A stretch of DNA of 64,000 nt from Hyphomicrobiales bacterium. Lineage in GTDB: Bacteria > Pseudomonadota > Alphaproteobacteria > Rhizobiales > CAJQND01. Shown one piece after another: positions 17,232 to 26,030 of the stretch. The stretch lies in the NCBI GenBank assembly GCA_028285595.1, contig JANQOW010000160.1, positions 1 through 64,000 of the forward strand, given 5' to 3'. The notes below the pieces were generated by a model that worked only from the letters and a program-made list of their open reading frames with translations, was not told the origin of the DNA and did no database searches. Both the position numbers and the translations under genes were made by a program. The first letter of the stretch is position 1, and each line of letters opens with the position of its first letter.

Positions 17232-17600
17232 ATGAGACTACTCAACTTTGAAACCTGCTTGGCTGCGGCGGCGGCGGCAGGTGCAGCAACCTTGCTATTG
17301 TTTGCCACTCTGCCGGCCAATGCCGGCCAAACCGGCATTGCATCCTACTACAAATCCGGCAAAGTCACCGCCAATGGCGAGCGCTTCAAACCGCTCGGAC
17401 TGACGGCGGCGCACCGCAAACTGCCGTTCGGCACCAAGGTCCGGGTCACGCACTTGCGCACAGGCAAAAGCGTTGTGGTCCGCATCAACGACCGCGGTCC
17501 GTTCATCGGCAAGCGGATTATCGATCTGTCCCTCGGCGCAGCGCGCAAAATCGGCATGACCAAGTCAGGCATCGCACGGGTGCGCGTGGACATCCTCTAG
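17232..17600 (+). CDS. RlpA-like double-psi beta-barrel secreted protein
   Basis: The ATG at 17232 is preceded by GAGAGGGA; the upstream open frame is not related. The 122-residue product has a signal peptide (about residues 1-31, Ala-rich, ending PANA) and one RlpA/DPBB domain. Landmarks are [34 protein letters not shown] (His61), [11 protein letters not shown] (Asp87) and [10 protein letters not shown]. RlpA proteins are lytic transglycosylases acting on denuded peptidoglycan at division sites, but this short form lacks a SPOR domain, so it may be a generic secreted DPBB protein. Confidence 0.9.
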   Translation: MRLLNFETCLAAAAAAGAATLLLFATLPANAGQTGIASYYKSGKVTANGERFKPLGLTAAHRKLPFGTKVRVTHLRTGKSVVVRINDRGPFIGKRIIDLSLGAARKIGMTKSGIARVRVDIL

Positions 17601-18157
17601 CGTCCGGTAAGTTTACCCCAAGTCATGCGTATCAGGGTGTCGTCCTTGTCCACGAAATGGTGTTTCAGGGCGGCACCCGCATGGCCGAGGATCAACGCGA
17701 TCGCCCCATAGGAAAAATAGTAGTGAATGTCGGTGGCCAGCTCGCGCGCGGTCTCCGATTGGGGCAAGATGGCGGGCACCTCAAAGAGGCCGAACACAGA
17801 CACGCCCTGCCCCGCGGCGGTGGTGATCATGTAGCCGGTCACCGGCACGGCGAGCATCAGCACATACAAGACCCAATGCATGGCGTGGGACGCTTTACGC
17901 TCCCATGGCTTTAAGCCGGCACCCGGGCCGGGTGGCCGGTTCGCGACCTGCCAGCAGAACTTTGCAAACACCAGCAAAAGCACGACCATCCCGAAGTCTT
18001 TGTGCAGCTCCAGGCTGGCATTGTACCAGGGATCGTAATAGCTGAGCCCAACCATCCACCAGCCAAGCGCGATCAGGCCAATAATGCCGAGCGCTATCAG
18101 CCAATGGAGAAGTTTGGACACAAGCCCAAACCCGGTCTTGGTGTTGTAAAGGTTCAC
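17597..18157 (-). CDS. cytochrome b561 family protein
   Basis: A 186-residue membrane protein, GTG start, with four hydrophobic helices and the haem-ligating histidines of the b561 family: [42 protein letters not shown] and [19 protein letters not shown]. It transfers electrons across the inner membrane, possibly from quinol or to superoxide. It overlaps the convergent RlpA-like gene by four bases. The YceI gene lies immediately upstream on the same strand, a frequent pairing. Confidence 0.92.
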   Translation of the reverse strand: MNLYNTKTGFGLVSKLLHWLIALGIIGLIALGWWMVGLSYYDPWYNASLELHKDFGMVVLLLVFAKFCWQVANRPPGPGAGLKPWERKASHAMHWVLYVLMLAVPVTGYMITTAAGQGVSVFGLFEVPAILPQSETARELATDIHYYFSYGAIALILGHAGAALKHHFVDKDDTLIRMTWGKLTGR

Positions 18158-18225
18158 GGGGGCAGCCCGTGCGGGGGAGCCGAGCCGTCAGGCCACAGCC
18201 ACCCCGCACCTTTCAGGTCAAGACG

Positions 18226-18816
18226 TTACTTGTTCTTGATCGCTTCGATCATCAGATGCATCTGGACGACTTCAGCGGCCGGGCCAAGATTGTAGTCCAT
18301 ACCGAAATCCTTGCGGACCAGGTCGTATGTGCCCTCAAACCCTGCGCGGTAGCCGCCCCACGGGTCCTTGCCTTCACCGATCTTCGTGATCGGGAAGGAA
18401 ATGGATTTGGTCACGCCCATCAAGGTCAGATCACCGGTCAGCGTGCCCCCTTTTTCGTCCCCCTCAAACTTGGTGCTCTTGAAGGTGGCGGTCGGAAACT
18501 TGTCGGTGTTGAGGAAGTCGGCACTGCGCAGATGCTTGTCGCGGTCCGCCCAGTTTGTGTCGATGCTGGCGGTGTCAATGGTCAGCGAAATGCTCTGTGC
18601 CTCCGGGCCGGCGGCCGGATCGTACTTCATGGTGCCTTCGAACTTGTTGAACTGACCGATCAGCCAGCTCATGCCGAGGTGCTTGGTGCGGAAGTGCACA
18701 AACGAGTGTGAGAGGTCGACGGTGTATTCTGCTGCCTTCGTGCTGATCGGCGCCGCCACAAACAAGGAAACGGCCAGAGCGGCGGCCGAAGCCACCTTCA
18801 CAAAATGTGCTTTCAT
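18226..18816 (-). CDS. YceI-family periplasmic lipid-binding protein
   Basis: The ATG at 18816 gives a 196-residue protein with a signal peptide (MKAHFVKVASAAALAVSLFVAAPISTKA). The mature part begins AEYTVDLSHSFVHFRTKHLG, the standard start of the YceI lipocalin-like barrel. Other blocks are FNKFEGTMKYDP, LRSADFLNTDKFPTATFKS and TLTGDLTLMGVTKSI. YceI proteins bind isoprenoid chains such as quinones in a tubular barrel. The cytochrome b561 gene follows after 68 bases, so a quinone-linked role for the pair is likely. Confidence 0.93.
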   Translation of the reverse strand: MKAHFVKVASAAALAVSLFVAAPISTKAAEYTVDLSHSFVHFRTKHLGMSWLIGQFNKFEGTMKYDPAAGPEAQSISLTIDTASIDTNWADRDKHLRSADFLNTDKFPTATFKSTKFEGDEKGGTLTGDLTLMGVTKSISFPITKIGEGKDPWGGYRAGFEGTYDLVRKDFGMDYNLGPAAEVVQMHLMIEAIKNK

Positions 18817-19042
18817 CGGAGAAGGTCCCTTTTTCAAAGTTCGCTGGAGCAAACCTGGTGTCCACTGTGTCAAACGTCAGCCAACGGACAACATCAAAGA
18901 CAAATCCAATGTGGCAATCAAATGTCTTTGGGTAGATTCTTCGTGATCCGTGCCCTTGGGCGGCACACGATCGTCCGGAGCCATTTGCCTCGCGGTCGAT
19001 ATCAGTTGCGGGCGCGCCCGTGATCGGCTAGGTGCCACGCCC

Positions 19043-21016
19043 ATGCTCCATGTGAACGACCTCACCTACCACATTGAAGGCTGGCTGCTGCTGGACGGCG
19101 CTGCTGTCGCGATTCCGGCTGGCCACAAGGTGGGGTTCGTGGGCCGGAACGGCACGGGCAAGACCACCCTCTTCAAGATCATCCTCGGTGAGGTCAACAC
19201 CGATGGCGGTTCCATTTCCGTGCCCTCAAGCTGGCGGGTGGGGGCCATTGCCCAGGAGGCGCCGGGCGGACCGGAGAGCCTGATCGATCATGTGTTGTCT
19301 GCGGACAAGGAACGCGCGCAATTGCTGGCGGACGCGGAGACCGAACAAGACCCTTCTCAGATTGCTGAGATCCATACGCGCCTGGCCGATATCGGCGCCC
19401 ATGCGGCGCCGGCCAGAGCGGCCACCATTCTGGCGGGCCTTGGCTTTACCGAAACGGCCCAGCAACAGCCTTGCGGCTCTCTCTCGGGCGGTTGGCGGAT
19501 GCGGGTTGCGCTGGCGGCGGCTTTGTTTTCGGAACCTGAAGTGCTGCTGCTGGACGAGCCGACGAACTATCTGGACCTGGAAGGCACCATTTGGCTGCAG
19601 AACTTCCTGAAAACCTATCGCTACACCGCGATCATCATCAGCCACGACCGTGACCTGCTGAACACCTCCGTTTCCAGCATTCTGCATCTCGATCAGCAGA
19701 AGCTGACCCTCTACCAGGGCAATTACGACACGTTCGACCGGCAGCGCCGGGAGAAGCAGGCGCTTGAGCTGAAGATGAAGAAGAAGCAGGACGAACAGCG
19801 CCGCCACATGCAGGCGTTCGTGGATCGCTTCCGCTACAAAGCCTCCAAAGCCCGCCAGGCGCAGAGCCGGCTGAAGGCCTTGTCGAAGCTGGAGCCGGTT
19901 TCCGCCATGGCCGACAATCAGGTGGCGCCGTTTTTGTTCCCGGCGCCGCAGAAGATCCTGAACCCGCCGCTGGTGCGGTTCGAAGAGGCGGCGGTGGGCT
20001 ACGGCGACACGACCGTTCTGCGCGATCTCAACATGCGCCTTGATCCCGATGACCGGATCGGTCTGCTGGGGGCCAACGGAAACGGTAAGTCCACCTTTGC
20101 CAAACTGCTTTCCGGACGCCTGGATGTGCGTTCGGGCGCCATGCGTCACCATAAGAAGCTTGATGTTGGCTATTTCGCGCAGCACCAGCTCGATGAACTG
20201 AACCCGCAAGAGAGCCCTTATGACCATATCCGGGCCATGATGCCCGATGCCACCGAGGCGCAGAGGCGCGCAAAGATAGGCGCCCTCGGGTTTGGCGCCC
20301 ATCTGGCGGACACGAAGGCCGGCAAGCTCTCCGGCGGTGAAAAAGCCAGGCTGCTGTTTGCCATGGCCTCGTTTGTCGGTCCCCATATCCTGATCCTGGA
20401 CGAGCCCACGAACCATCTGGACGTGGACAGCCGCGAGGCCCTGATCCGCGCCATCAACGACTACGAAGGTGCGGTGATCCTGATCAGCCACGACCGGCAC
20501 CTGATCGAGACCTGCGCAGACAGATTGTGGTTGGTGAACAAGGGAACGGTTCAACCCTTCGACGGAGACCTGGATGACTACACCAAGCTCATCCTGGCCG
20601 CCGCGCGCGCTGACCGCAAAGCTGCCGCAGCCCAGGCCAAGGGCGCGGACGCAACCAACGGATCGGAGCCTGTAGCCAGCGCGCCTGAGCTCGAGCCGGT
20701 AAAGCCGCCCGTTCCCGAGCTGACCCCGCAAGAGCGCCGGCGCCAGGCAGCCGATGCGCGCGCCAAGGTTCAGCCGTTTAAGAAAAAGATTCAACAAATT
20801 GAATCTAAGATGCAGAAATTAAACGAGATTCTGACCCTGATCGACAGCAGCCTGGGGGATGCGAGCCTCTACGAGAAAGAACCGGACAAGGCGCAGCAAC
20901 TGGTGTTGGAGCGGGGCAAAGCCGCCAAGGAGCTCCAGGACGCAGAGACCGATTGGATAGATGCCACCGAGGCCCTGGAGCAGGCCGAGGCCGCCGCGCA
21001 AGCCGCCCAGTCCTGA
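19043..21016 (+). CDS. ABC-F family ATPase (Uup/YheS-like)
   Basis: The ATG at 19043 is preferred over the longer frame because it begins the conserved MLHVNDLTYHIEG. The 657-residue protein has two ABC domains and no membrane part. Domain 1: Walker A GRNGTGKTT, signature LSGGWRMRVALAAALF, Walker B LLLDEPTNYLDL. Domain 2: GANGNGKST, LSGGEKARLLFAMASF, LILDEPTNHLDV. A charged linker with RRHMQAFVDRFRYKASKARQAQSR lies between them. The C-terminus (about 560-657) is a coiled coil. ABC-F proteins act on ribosomes to rescue or regulate translation. Confidence 0.93.
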   Translation: MLHVNDLTYHIEGWLLLDGAAVAIPAGHKVGFVGRNGTGKTTLFKIILGEVNTDGGSISVPSSWRVGAIAQEAPGGPESLIDHVLSADKERAQLLADAETEQDPSQIAEIHTRLADIGAHAAPARAATILAGLGFTETAQQQPCGSLSGGWRMRVALAAALFSEPEVLLLDEPTNYLDLEGTIWLQNFLKTYRYTAIIISHDRDLLNTSVSSILHLDQQKLTLYQGNYDTFDRQRREKQALELKMKKKQDEQRRHMQAFVDRFRYKASKARQAQSRLKALSKLEPVSAMADNQVAPFLFPAPQKILNPPLVRFEEAAVGYGDTTVLRDLNMRLDPDDRIGLLGANGNGKSTFAKLLSGRLDVRSGAMRHHKKLDVGYFAQHQLDELNPQESPYDHIRAMMPDATEAQRRAKIGALGFGAHLADTKAGKLSGGEKARLLFAMASFVGPHILILDEPTNHLDVDSREALIRAINDYEGAVILISHDRHLIETCADRLWLVNKGTVQPFDGDLDDYTKLILAAARADRKAAAAQAKGADATNGSEPVASAPELEPVKPPVPELTPQERRRQAADARAKVQPFKKKIQQIESKMQKLNEILTLIDSSLGDASLYEKEPDKAQQLVLERGKAAKELQDAETDWIDATEALEQAEAAAQAAQS

Positions 21017-21147
21017 CACGCTTGGTTCTCCGCCCACACACTGAATGGGCGACTTGACCAGAAGTGCGGCATATCTGCCACAGTCGCGCAAGGTTTTGTT
21101 AACCTGCCTATGGAAACGTTTCAGCCTGTTAGGTGGGTGAGTTGAGT

Positions 21148-21387
21148 ATGAGTTGGTACACCAAAAATCAGGCGGTGGTTCGGTCCAGCACGATCGGATT
21201 ACTGGTCTTGGCCGGTGCAGTTACGGTTGACTTCCCGAACGCCCCGGCAAACATCATCCCAGAGCAGCCGACAGCGGTGCAGGCCACAAAGGTGAGCCTA
21301 TTGGACCTGCGCGCATCTCTGCGGGATCCGGCGGAAACGCTCAAGACCGGTGAGGCCTATTTCGATCTGGACGAGCAGGCAAACTGA
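21148..21387 (+). CDS. small hypothetical protein with one membrane helix, 79 aa
   Basis: The ATG at 21148 follows AGGTGGGTGAG. The product (MSWYTKNQAVVRSS...) has one hydrophobic stretch (TIGLLVLAGAVTV, about 14-27) that could be a signal peptide or anchor, then an acidic soluble tail ending YFDLDEQAN. No family recognised. A CAACCC-GGAA-GGGTTG hairpin lies a few bases beyond the stop (21393-21408) but without a T-run. Confidence 0.55.
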   Translation: MSWYTKNQAVVRSSTIGLLVLAGAVTVDFPNAPANIIPEQPTAVQATKVSLLDLRASLRDPAETLKTGEAYFDLDEQAN

Positions 21388-21549
21388 CGCTTCAACCCGG
21401 AAGGGTTGTGTTCGGATGAGATTTTGCTGAGCAATTGCCACTAAACGGCTGTCTTAGGTCAAAAATCTGCCTTTTGACATTGACGTCAGGCCGATCTTTT
21501 GGTCTGATTTTGCCTACGCTGAGGCGTTGTGGTTGGTGGGTTGGTTGAA

Positions 21550-21804
21550 ATGTGGCGCAGATTCGGTAAGCGCAGTGCGCGCACGCGCTTAAAAGATCTT
21601 TTGGCAAGTATCGAACAGGCACGGGATGATGCCACCCGGCTGCGTTTGGATTCCACCACAAAGTTGCTCGAAATGGCCGAATTGTCGGTGATCGAGGATT
21701 TGGAGCGTCCCACGCGGAAAGCCGCACGGTCGTCGGCTCCCTCCGTGAACTCCGGACGCAGGCGGCCGCAAAGACCGTCCAATCAAGCACCCGGCACGCG
21801 GTGA
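21550..21804 (+). CDS. small basic hypothetical protein
   Basis: The frame opens at GTG 21529 and has an ATG at 21550 (MWRRFGKRSART), giving 84 residues. It begins with a very basic stretch, has a helical middle (LKDLLASIEQARDDATRLRLDSTTKLLEMAELSVIEDL) and a Pro/Arg/Ser-rich disordered tail. No family recognised. The last 22 bases overlap the convergent FAD-protein gene. The helical core with spaced leucines suggests a real coding sequence, but evidence is modest. Confidence 0.4.
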   Translation: MWRRFGKRSARTRLKDLLASIEQARDDATRLRLDSTTKLLEMAELSVIEDLERPTRKAARSSAPSVNSGRRRPQRPSNQAPGTR

Positions 21805-23387
21805 TACCTGAGCGCCTCGCCTTCCAGCGCACAACAGACATTTATGTGTTCGTGCTCATCGCACGGTTGAGGATGGTCGGTCCGGAAATGGGCGCCTCTG
21901 CTTTCCGTGCGCTGAAGCGCGGCGCCAAGAATTGCCTCGGCCACCAGCACCATGTTCCTAAGGCCAAGCCAGCCAGTGATCGTGTCGATCCCCGTCTTCC
22001 GGGCGGTCTCGCACTCCCGGCCAATCTGCGCCACAGCGTCCAGTCCGGCGCGTAGGCTCGTCGCCTCGCGCTCAACCCCGGCGGAAGCGGCCATAACCTG
22101 TTGCAGGCGGTGATGTAGGTCTGCCACGTTGACCCCGCCGGGCTTGGGGAGTTCGAAGTCGTCAGAGCGCTGCTGCGAGCCGCCCGGCTCCCGGCCTGCG
22201 GCACAGGCCGCCGCGCGTTCTCCTGCGATCCATCCGGTCACATTGGCTTCCGTCAGACTGTTGGAGGAGAGCCGGTTGGCGCCGTGCATGCCGGCCATCA
22301 CCTCTCCCGCCACGAACAGGTTTTCCGCGGCCTCTAAATCAGGACCGGCTTTGACGCCTCCCAAGCAGGTATGAACGGCAGGGGCGGTTTGGAGTGGTTC
22401 GCTGCAGGGGTTTATGCCGTGAGCCATGCACAAATCATAGAAACCGGGGCGATGGTGGTTGAAGGCTTGGGGCGTGACAGCGGTGGCATCCAGGTACACC
22501 GCCCCGCTCTCTGTGCCCCGCCCCTCCTGCACCTCCCGGTAGATGGCCCGCGCGAGGGTCGCCCGGTCTGCGCCCTCCGTAAGGTCCGGCGCATAACGTT
22601 CCATGAAGCGCTCACCTTTCGCGTTCAGGAGCTTCACCTCAGCAAGGGTGAGCAACGTGCCGACGATGGTGTGCCCTTTGAGGCCGGGCGGAGCCGCAAA
22701 CGCGGTGGGCGTATACTGGATGAACTCCATGTCTTTCAGCGTGCACCCGGCGCGCAGGGCCGCCGCATAGCCATCACCGGTCGCATCAGCGCCGTTGGAG
22801 GTGACCGGGAAGAGTTGCCCGCAGCCCCCGGTGGCCAGAACCACCGCAGCGGCTCTGCACGCCACCACGGCACCCGTGTCTTGGTCATAGAGCAAGGCGC
22901 CGTCCACCCGCCCGCTGCCGCTTACGGTCAGATCGATGAGCCAATGGCGGTCCACCACGCGCGATCCCGCACTGGCCAAGGTTTGACCAAGGCGCGCCAT
23001 CAGATGCGTCATCCCGCGCTCATACTGAACCGATCTTGCCCGCTGGTGAAGCGGCGCCGGTTGGGGCACCTCGGCAAATCCCTCCACCTGCCGTTGCAGG
23101 CGATCCAGGGCGCCGGGCGCGTTTTCGGTTATGAGGTCAACCAGCCGGGCGTCATTGACGCCGCGTCCGCCGGCAAGGGTGTCGTCTGCATGATCGAGCG
23201 CGCGATCGTCTTTGCCGACCGCCGCCGCAAAGCCGCCGGAGGCACGGGCGGATGCACCGCCGGACCCCAACGGGGCCTTGGTGACCAAGAGCGTGTCCGC
23301 GCCGGCGTCAGTGGCCGCTTGGGCCGCCCGTGCGCCGGCAAGCCCGCCGCCGATCACCAGAACATCTGCGGTAAGCGGCGCGGGCAT
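21783..23387 (-). CDS. FAD-dependent oxidoreductase of the NadB/fumarate-reductase flavoprotein family
   Basis: A 534-residue protein. The N-terminus ADVLVIGGGLAGARAAQAATDAGADTLLVTK is a Rossmann FAD site, and SGGASARASGGFAAA is the second FAD block. MEFIQYTPTAF and GEVMAGMHGANRLSSNSLTEANV are family blocks with the C-terminal His and Arg. The block that is usually SEAVRGEG reads TLLTLAEVKLLN, so the catalytic Arg of NadB and FrdA is not where expected. I therefore avoid calling it nadB; it may act on another acid. It is the last gene of a tight three-gene operon with the SH3 and DUF1499 genes. Confidence 0.8.
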   Translation of the reverse strand: MPAPLTADVLVIGGGLAGARAAQAATDAGADTLLVTKAPLGSGGASARASGGFAAAVGKDDRALDHADDTLAGGRGVNDARLVDLITENAPGALDRLQRQVEGFAEVPQPAPLHQRARSVQYERGMTHLMARLGQTLASAGSRVVDRHWLIDLTVSGSGRVDGALLYDQDTGAVVACRAAAVVLATGGCGQLFPVTSNGADATGDGYAAALRAGCTLKDMEFIQYTPTAFAAPPGLKGHTIVGTLLTLAEVKLLNAKGERFMERYAPDLTEGADRATLARAIYREVQEGRGTESGAVYLDATAVTPQAFNHHRPGFYDLCMAHGINPCSEPLQTAPAVHTCLGGVKAGPDLEAAENLFVAGEVMAGMHGANRLSSNSLTEANVTGWIAGERAAACAAGREPGGSQQRSDDFELPKPGGVNVADLHHRLQQVMAASAGVEREATSLRAGLDAVAQIGRECETARKTGIDTITGWLGLRNMVLVAEAILGAALQRTESRGAHFRTDHPQPCDEHEHINVCCALEGEALRYHRVPGA

Positions 23388-23783
23388 TCAGCCCGCGATG
23401 AGTTTGATATAGCGGCTGTGGACCCAACCGCTGGCGCAGGTGCCCGAATAGGGGCCGCGCTCGGCAATGGGCGTGCCCACGCCGCAGTCCACGCCATCGG
23501 GCCCGTAGACAATTCCGATCCAGGCGCCACTTTCGTCACACATGAATACCAGATCCTTGGAATGGAGCTTGTCGGTCATCCTGTGCGCCGAACCAGGCCC
23601 GGCGCGCACCGCCAGAAAGTTATCCCCATCGGGATTCAGTCGATGGACCTCCCCCACCCCGCCGCACGCGTCCAGATCAGCCTCTCCGCCCACCTGGACC
23701 GCAACGCTGACATCACCGGCCCAAGCGGTGGCTGCCGAGCCCAAGACCACGGCGGCTAAGAGTGTGCGGCGAAGATTCTTCAT
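23388..23783 (-). CDS. secreted bacterial SH3-domain protein
   Basis: A 131-residue protein with a signal peptide (MKNLRRTLLAAVVLGSAATAWA, cut near residue 22). The mature part has the bacterial SH3 (SH3_3) pattern: FLAVRAGPGSAHRMTDKLHSKDL, WIGIVYG and a terminal SGWVHSRYIKL. Four Cys in the mature part (DACGG, FMCDE, DCG, GTCASG) suggest disulphides. It starts four bases inside the end of the DUF1499 gene and stops directly at the start of the flavoprotein gene, so it sits in a compact operon. Confidence 0.85.
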   Translation of the reverse strand: MKNLRRTLLAAVVLGSAATAWAGDVSVAVQVGGEADLDACGGVGEVHRLNPDGDNFLAVRAGPGSAHRMTDKLHSKDLVFMCDESGAWIGIVYGPDGVDCGVGTPIAERGPYSGTCASGWVHSRYIKLIAG

Positions 23784-24295
23784 TCTGTATTTCCTTTGTC
23801 TTTCTTGTACTGATCCAGGCTTGCCCGAAACTCCGTCATCAATCGCACAACCCGCGCCTCGTTCACGCCCATATCCGAGTAGCCATATTTTGATTGGCTG
23901 AAGATTGCCACGCTGGAGGTGGTGGGTGAGCGTTCGAGAAACTGGACACTGATGCGGTCGGGGAATCTCATGAGTTTTGAGCGTTCTTCATACTGACGGC
24001 GGTCAGGCTTGTCACGGGTGTTGAGCCGCGCAAACCGGGTTTTCTGCGCCATCATGGTGTCCCAGACCTGCACCGCCTCATCCCGGCTCACCTGGAAAAC
24101 CGGCGCGACCATATGCGGTTTGTCCCGGCAGTGGTCTTCAGGACAGGCCAGATACTGATTGGGCTTGGATGTCAGAATGTTCTGGGTGAAATCGACCGGC
24201 CGATCCACATCGGCGGCTGTCCACCACAGCCCCGCCAGCGCGATGGCGATGGCGGCAAGACAGGTTGATCCGATCAGTTTTATCATGCGCATCAT
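23780..24295 (-). CDS. DUF1499-family protein
   Basis: The start at 24295 (or the ATG at 24292) follows GGAGATGAG and gives about 171 residues; the longer open frame has no support. The product begins with a membrane helix (IKLIGSTCLAAIAIALAGLWW) and has the DUF1499 blocks YLACPEDHC, FQVSRDEAVQVWDTMM, RFPDRISVQFLE and SVAIFSQSKYGYSDMGVNEARV. DUF1499 proteins are small envelope proteins of unknown function. It is the first gene of the operon with the SH3 and FAD genes. Confidence 0.85.
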   Translation of the reverse strand: MMRMIKLIGSTCLAAIAIALAGLWWTAADVDRPVDFTQNILTSKPNQYLACPEDHCRDKPHMVAPVFQVSRDEAVQVWDTMMAQKTRFARLNTRDKPDRRQYEERSKLMRFPDRISVQFLERSPTTSSVAIFSQSKYGYSDMGVNEARVVRLMTEFRASLDQYKKDKGNTE

Positions 24296-24452
24296 CAGCT
24301 CATCTCCGGCATTTGCCCACTCTTGTGTCCACAATCGGTCTAGCCTGCCTGAGGAGGCTGGTATAGAACAAAGGACAACTAACAAATTGGCACGGCGTCA
24401 CCAGGCGATGTGCTCAAAACACCGAGGCAGGCTAGAAACGGGAGAGCATGGG

Positions 24453-25301
24453 ATGGATAACTCAAGCGGCAAGGGGCTTATCTACGTTGCAATCGTGATC
24501 GCGGGGGCGGTTGTTGGGTATTTCGTCGGCAATTCAGGAACGTCAAAACTTGAATCCCAGGTGACGGCACTTCGCGGTCAGATTGAAGAGGAACGGTCCC
24601 AGGCCGAGGCCACCATAAGCGAAGAGAAGAAAGCGGCAGAATCAGCCGTGGCGGAAGCAAAGCAGGCCAGCGATGACGCCGTCGCGGCTGCCAAGAAAGA
24701 AACTGAAACAGCTCAGAAGGCGGCAGCGGATGCGCAAGGCGCCCTGGCAGAGCTGAAGGAAACGAGCGCTGCCGCCATTGCGCAGGCCAAGAGCCGCGGT
24801 GACCTGGCCGTGACCGCCGCCAAAGATGAGGCCAGCAAAGCCCTCCAGGAGCAGAAAGCCAGCTTTGAGGCCATGCTTGGTGAACAGAAAACCGCAGCCG
24901 AAGGCGCCCTGAGCGAGGTATCAGGCCTGAAAGACGCCTTGGCCAAGGCCGAAGCCAATCTCTCCAAAGCCGAGGGGCAAGCCTCCGGGCTGACCGAGGA
25001 AGTGGCAAAACTGAAGGCTACCCTGGCCACCCAGAAATCAGAGGCCGAAGCGGCGCTGGCCGCGGCCAAGGCGTCTGCCGACACAATGATCAAGGAACTG
25101 AAGGGCCAGTTGGCCAATTCAAACACGGAAGCTCAAAACGCCGTCTCAACGCAGCGCGCGCAGCTTGAGGAGGCGAACGCCAACATCAAGGCGCTTAAGG
25201 CACAAGTGGAAGAGACCAACCAGAAGCTGGCCGCGCAGGCCAAAGAAGCCCTGGATCTCAAAGCAGAGCTGAATGACCTGAAGTCACAGACACAGAACTG
25301 A
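24453..25301 (+). CDS. membrane-anchored Ala/Glu/Lys-rich coiled-coil protein
   Basis: The ATG at 24453 follows GGAGAG and starts a 282-residue protein. One membrane helix (LIYVAIVIAGAVVGYFVG, about 9-26) is followed by about 250 residues of long helix with dense Ala, Glu, Lys and Gln in a repeating pattern (e.g. EEKKAAESAVAEAKQASDDA, AKLKATLATQKSEAEAALAA). It is typical of a periplasmic coiled-coil rod, perhaps spanning or reinforcing the envelope. I do not recognise a named family. It lies just upstream of mscL, 162 bases away. Confidence 0.8.
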   Translation: MDNSSGKGLIYVAIVIAGAVVGYFVGNSGTSKLESQVTALRGQIEEERSQAEATISEEKKAAESAVAEAKQASDDAVAAAKKETETAQKAAADAQGALAELKETSAAAIAQAKSRGDLAVTAAKDEASKALQEQKASFEAMLGEQKTAAEGALSEVSGLKDALAKAEANLSKAEGQASGLTEEVAKLKATLATQKSEAEAALAAAKASADTMIKELKGQLANSNTEAQNAVSTQRAQLEEANANIKALKAQVEETNQKLAAQAKEALDLKAELNDLKSQTQN

Positions 25302-25463
25302 TTTCTCTTCGAACTCTTCGGTGCTCAAGCGCAAACTAGCGCTTGAAACCGTTATGCCACTTTCTGTACAAGTTGCGCGGCAACGCGGGGGTGTGCGCGC
25401 GGGGCCAACGCGCGGCCGGACGATCGGCTGCGGGTCGAGGGAACGACTTAGAAAGGCACTATT

Positions 25464-25886
25464 ATGCTCAAGGAATTCAAAGAGTTTGCGGTCAAAGGGA
25501 ACATGGTGGACATGGCCGTCGGCATCATTATGGGGGCCGCGTTCGGCACCATTGTGAAGTCGCTGGTGGCTGACATTTTCATGCCTGTTGTGGGCTATTT
25601 CTCAGGCGGGTTGGACTTCACCAATACGTTCATCACGCTGGGTGGTGAGGACTTCAAAACACTAAAAGCCGCCCAGGACGCAGGCGCCGCCACCATCAAT
25701 GTGGGCGTCTTCATCAACAACTGTATCGCCTTCATTATCGTGGCGTGGATCATGTTCCTGCTGGTGAAGGGCATGAACGCCGCCAAGAAGCAAGCCGAAG
25801 AAGAAGAAGCCGCAGCCCCGGCCGAACCGCCGGCTGATGTGGCCCTGCTCACGGAAATCCGTGACCTGCTGAAGACGGCTAAATAG
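25464..25886 (+). CDS. mscL: large-conductance mechanosensitive channel
   Basis: The 140-residue protein opens as a pore when membrane tension rises, releasing solutes on hypo-osmotic shock. The N-terminal amphipathic helix and TM1 (MLKEFKEFAVKGNMVDMAVGIIMGAAFGTIVKSLV), an intervening periplasmic loop with VGYFSGGLDF, TM2 (INNCIAFIIVAWIMFLLVKGMN) and an acidic C-terminal tail ending in a helix are all in place. Length is normal. An intrinsic terminator follows. Confidence 0.97.
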   Translation: MLKEFKEFAVKGNMVDMAVGIIMGAAFGTIVKSLVADIFMPVVGYFSGGLDFTNTFITLGGEDFKTLKAAQDAGAATINVGVFINNCIAFIIVAWIMFLLVKGMNAAKKQAEEEEAAAPAEPPADVALLTEIRDLLKTAK

Positions 25887-25911
25887 CGGCCCGATCAATC
25901 TCAGAGCTTTG

Positions 25912-25941
25912 AGCTCGGATGGTTTCCATCCGGGCTTTTTT
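25912..25941 (+). terminator. intrinsic terminator of mscL
   Basis: An 11-pair stem (AGCTCGGATGG / CCATCCGGGCT, one G-U) with a TTT loop is followed directly by a run of six T. It lies 26 bases after the mscL stop. Confidence 0.85.
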
Positions 25942-26030
25942 GTTGGACGGCTGGGCAATGGCTTGTATTCCGTCTGGACCAATGTTAACGCCACCGCTTC
26001 CTCGATGCACAACGTGAAAAGGTTCAAGCC

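Noticed and set aside
21783-23387. Calling the FAD protein L-aspartate oxidase (nadB)
   Set aside because: The conserved Arg-containing block is not in place, so only a family-level name is safe.
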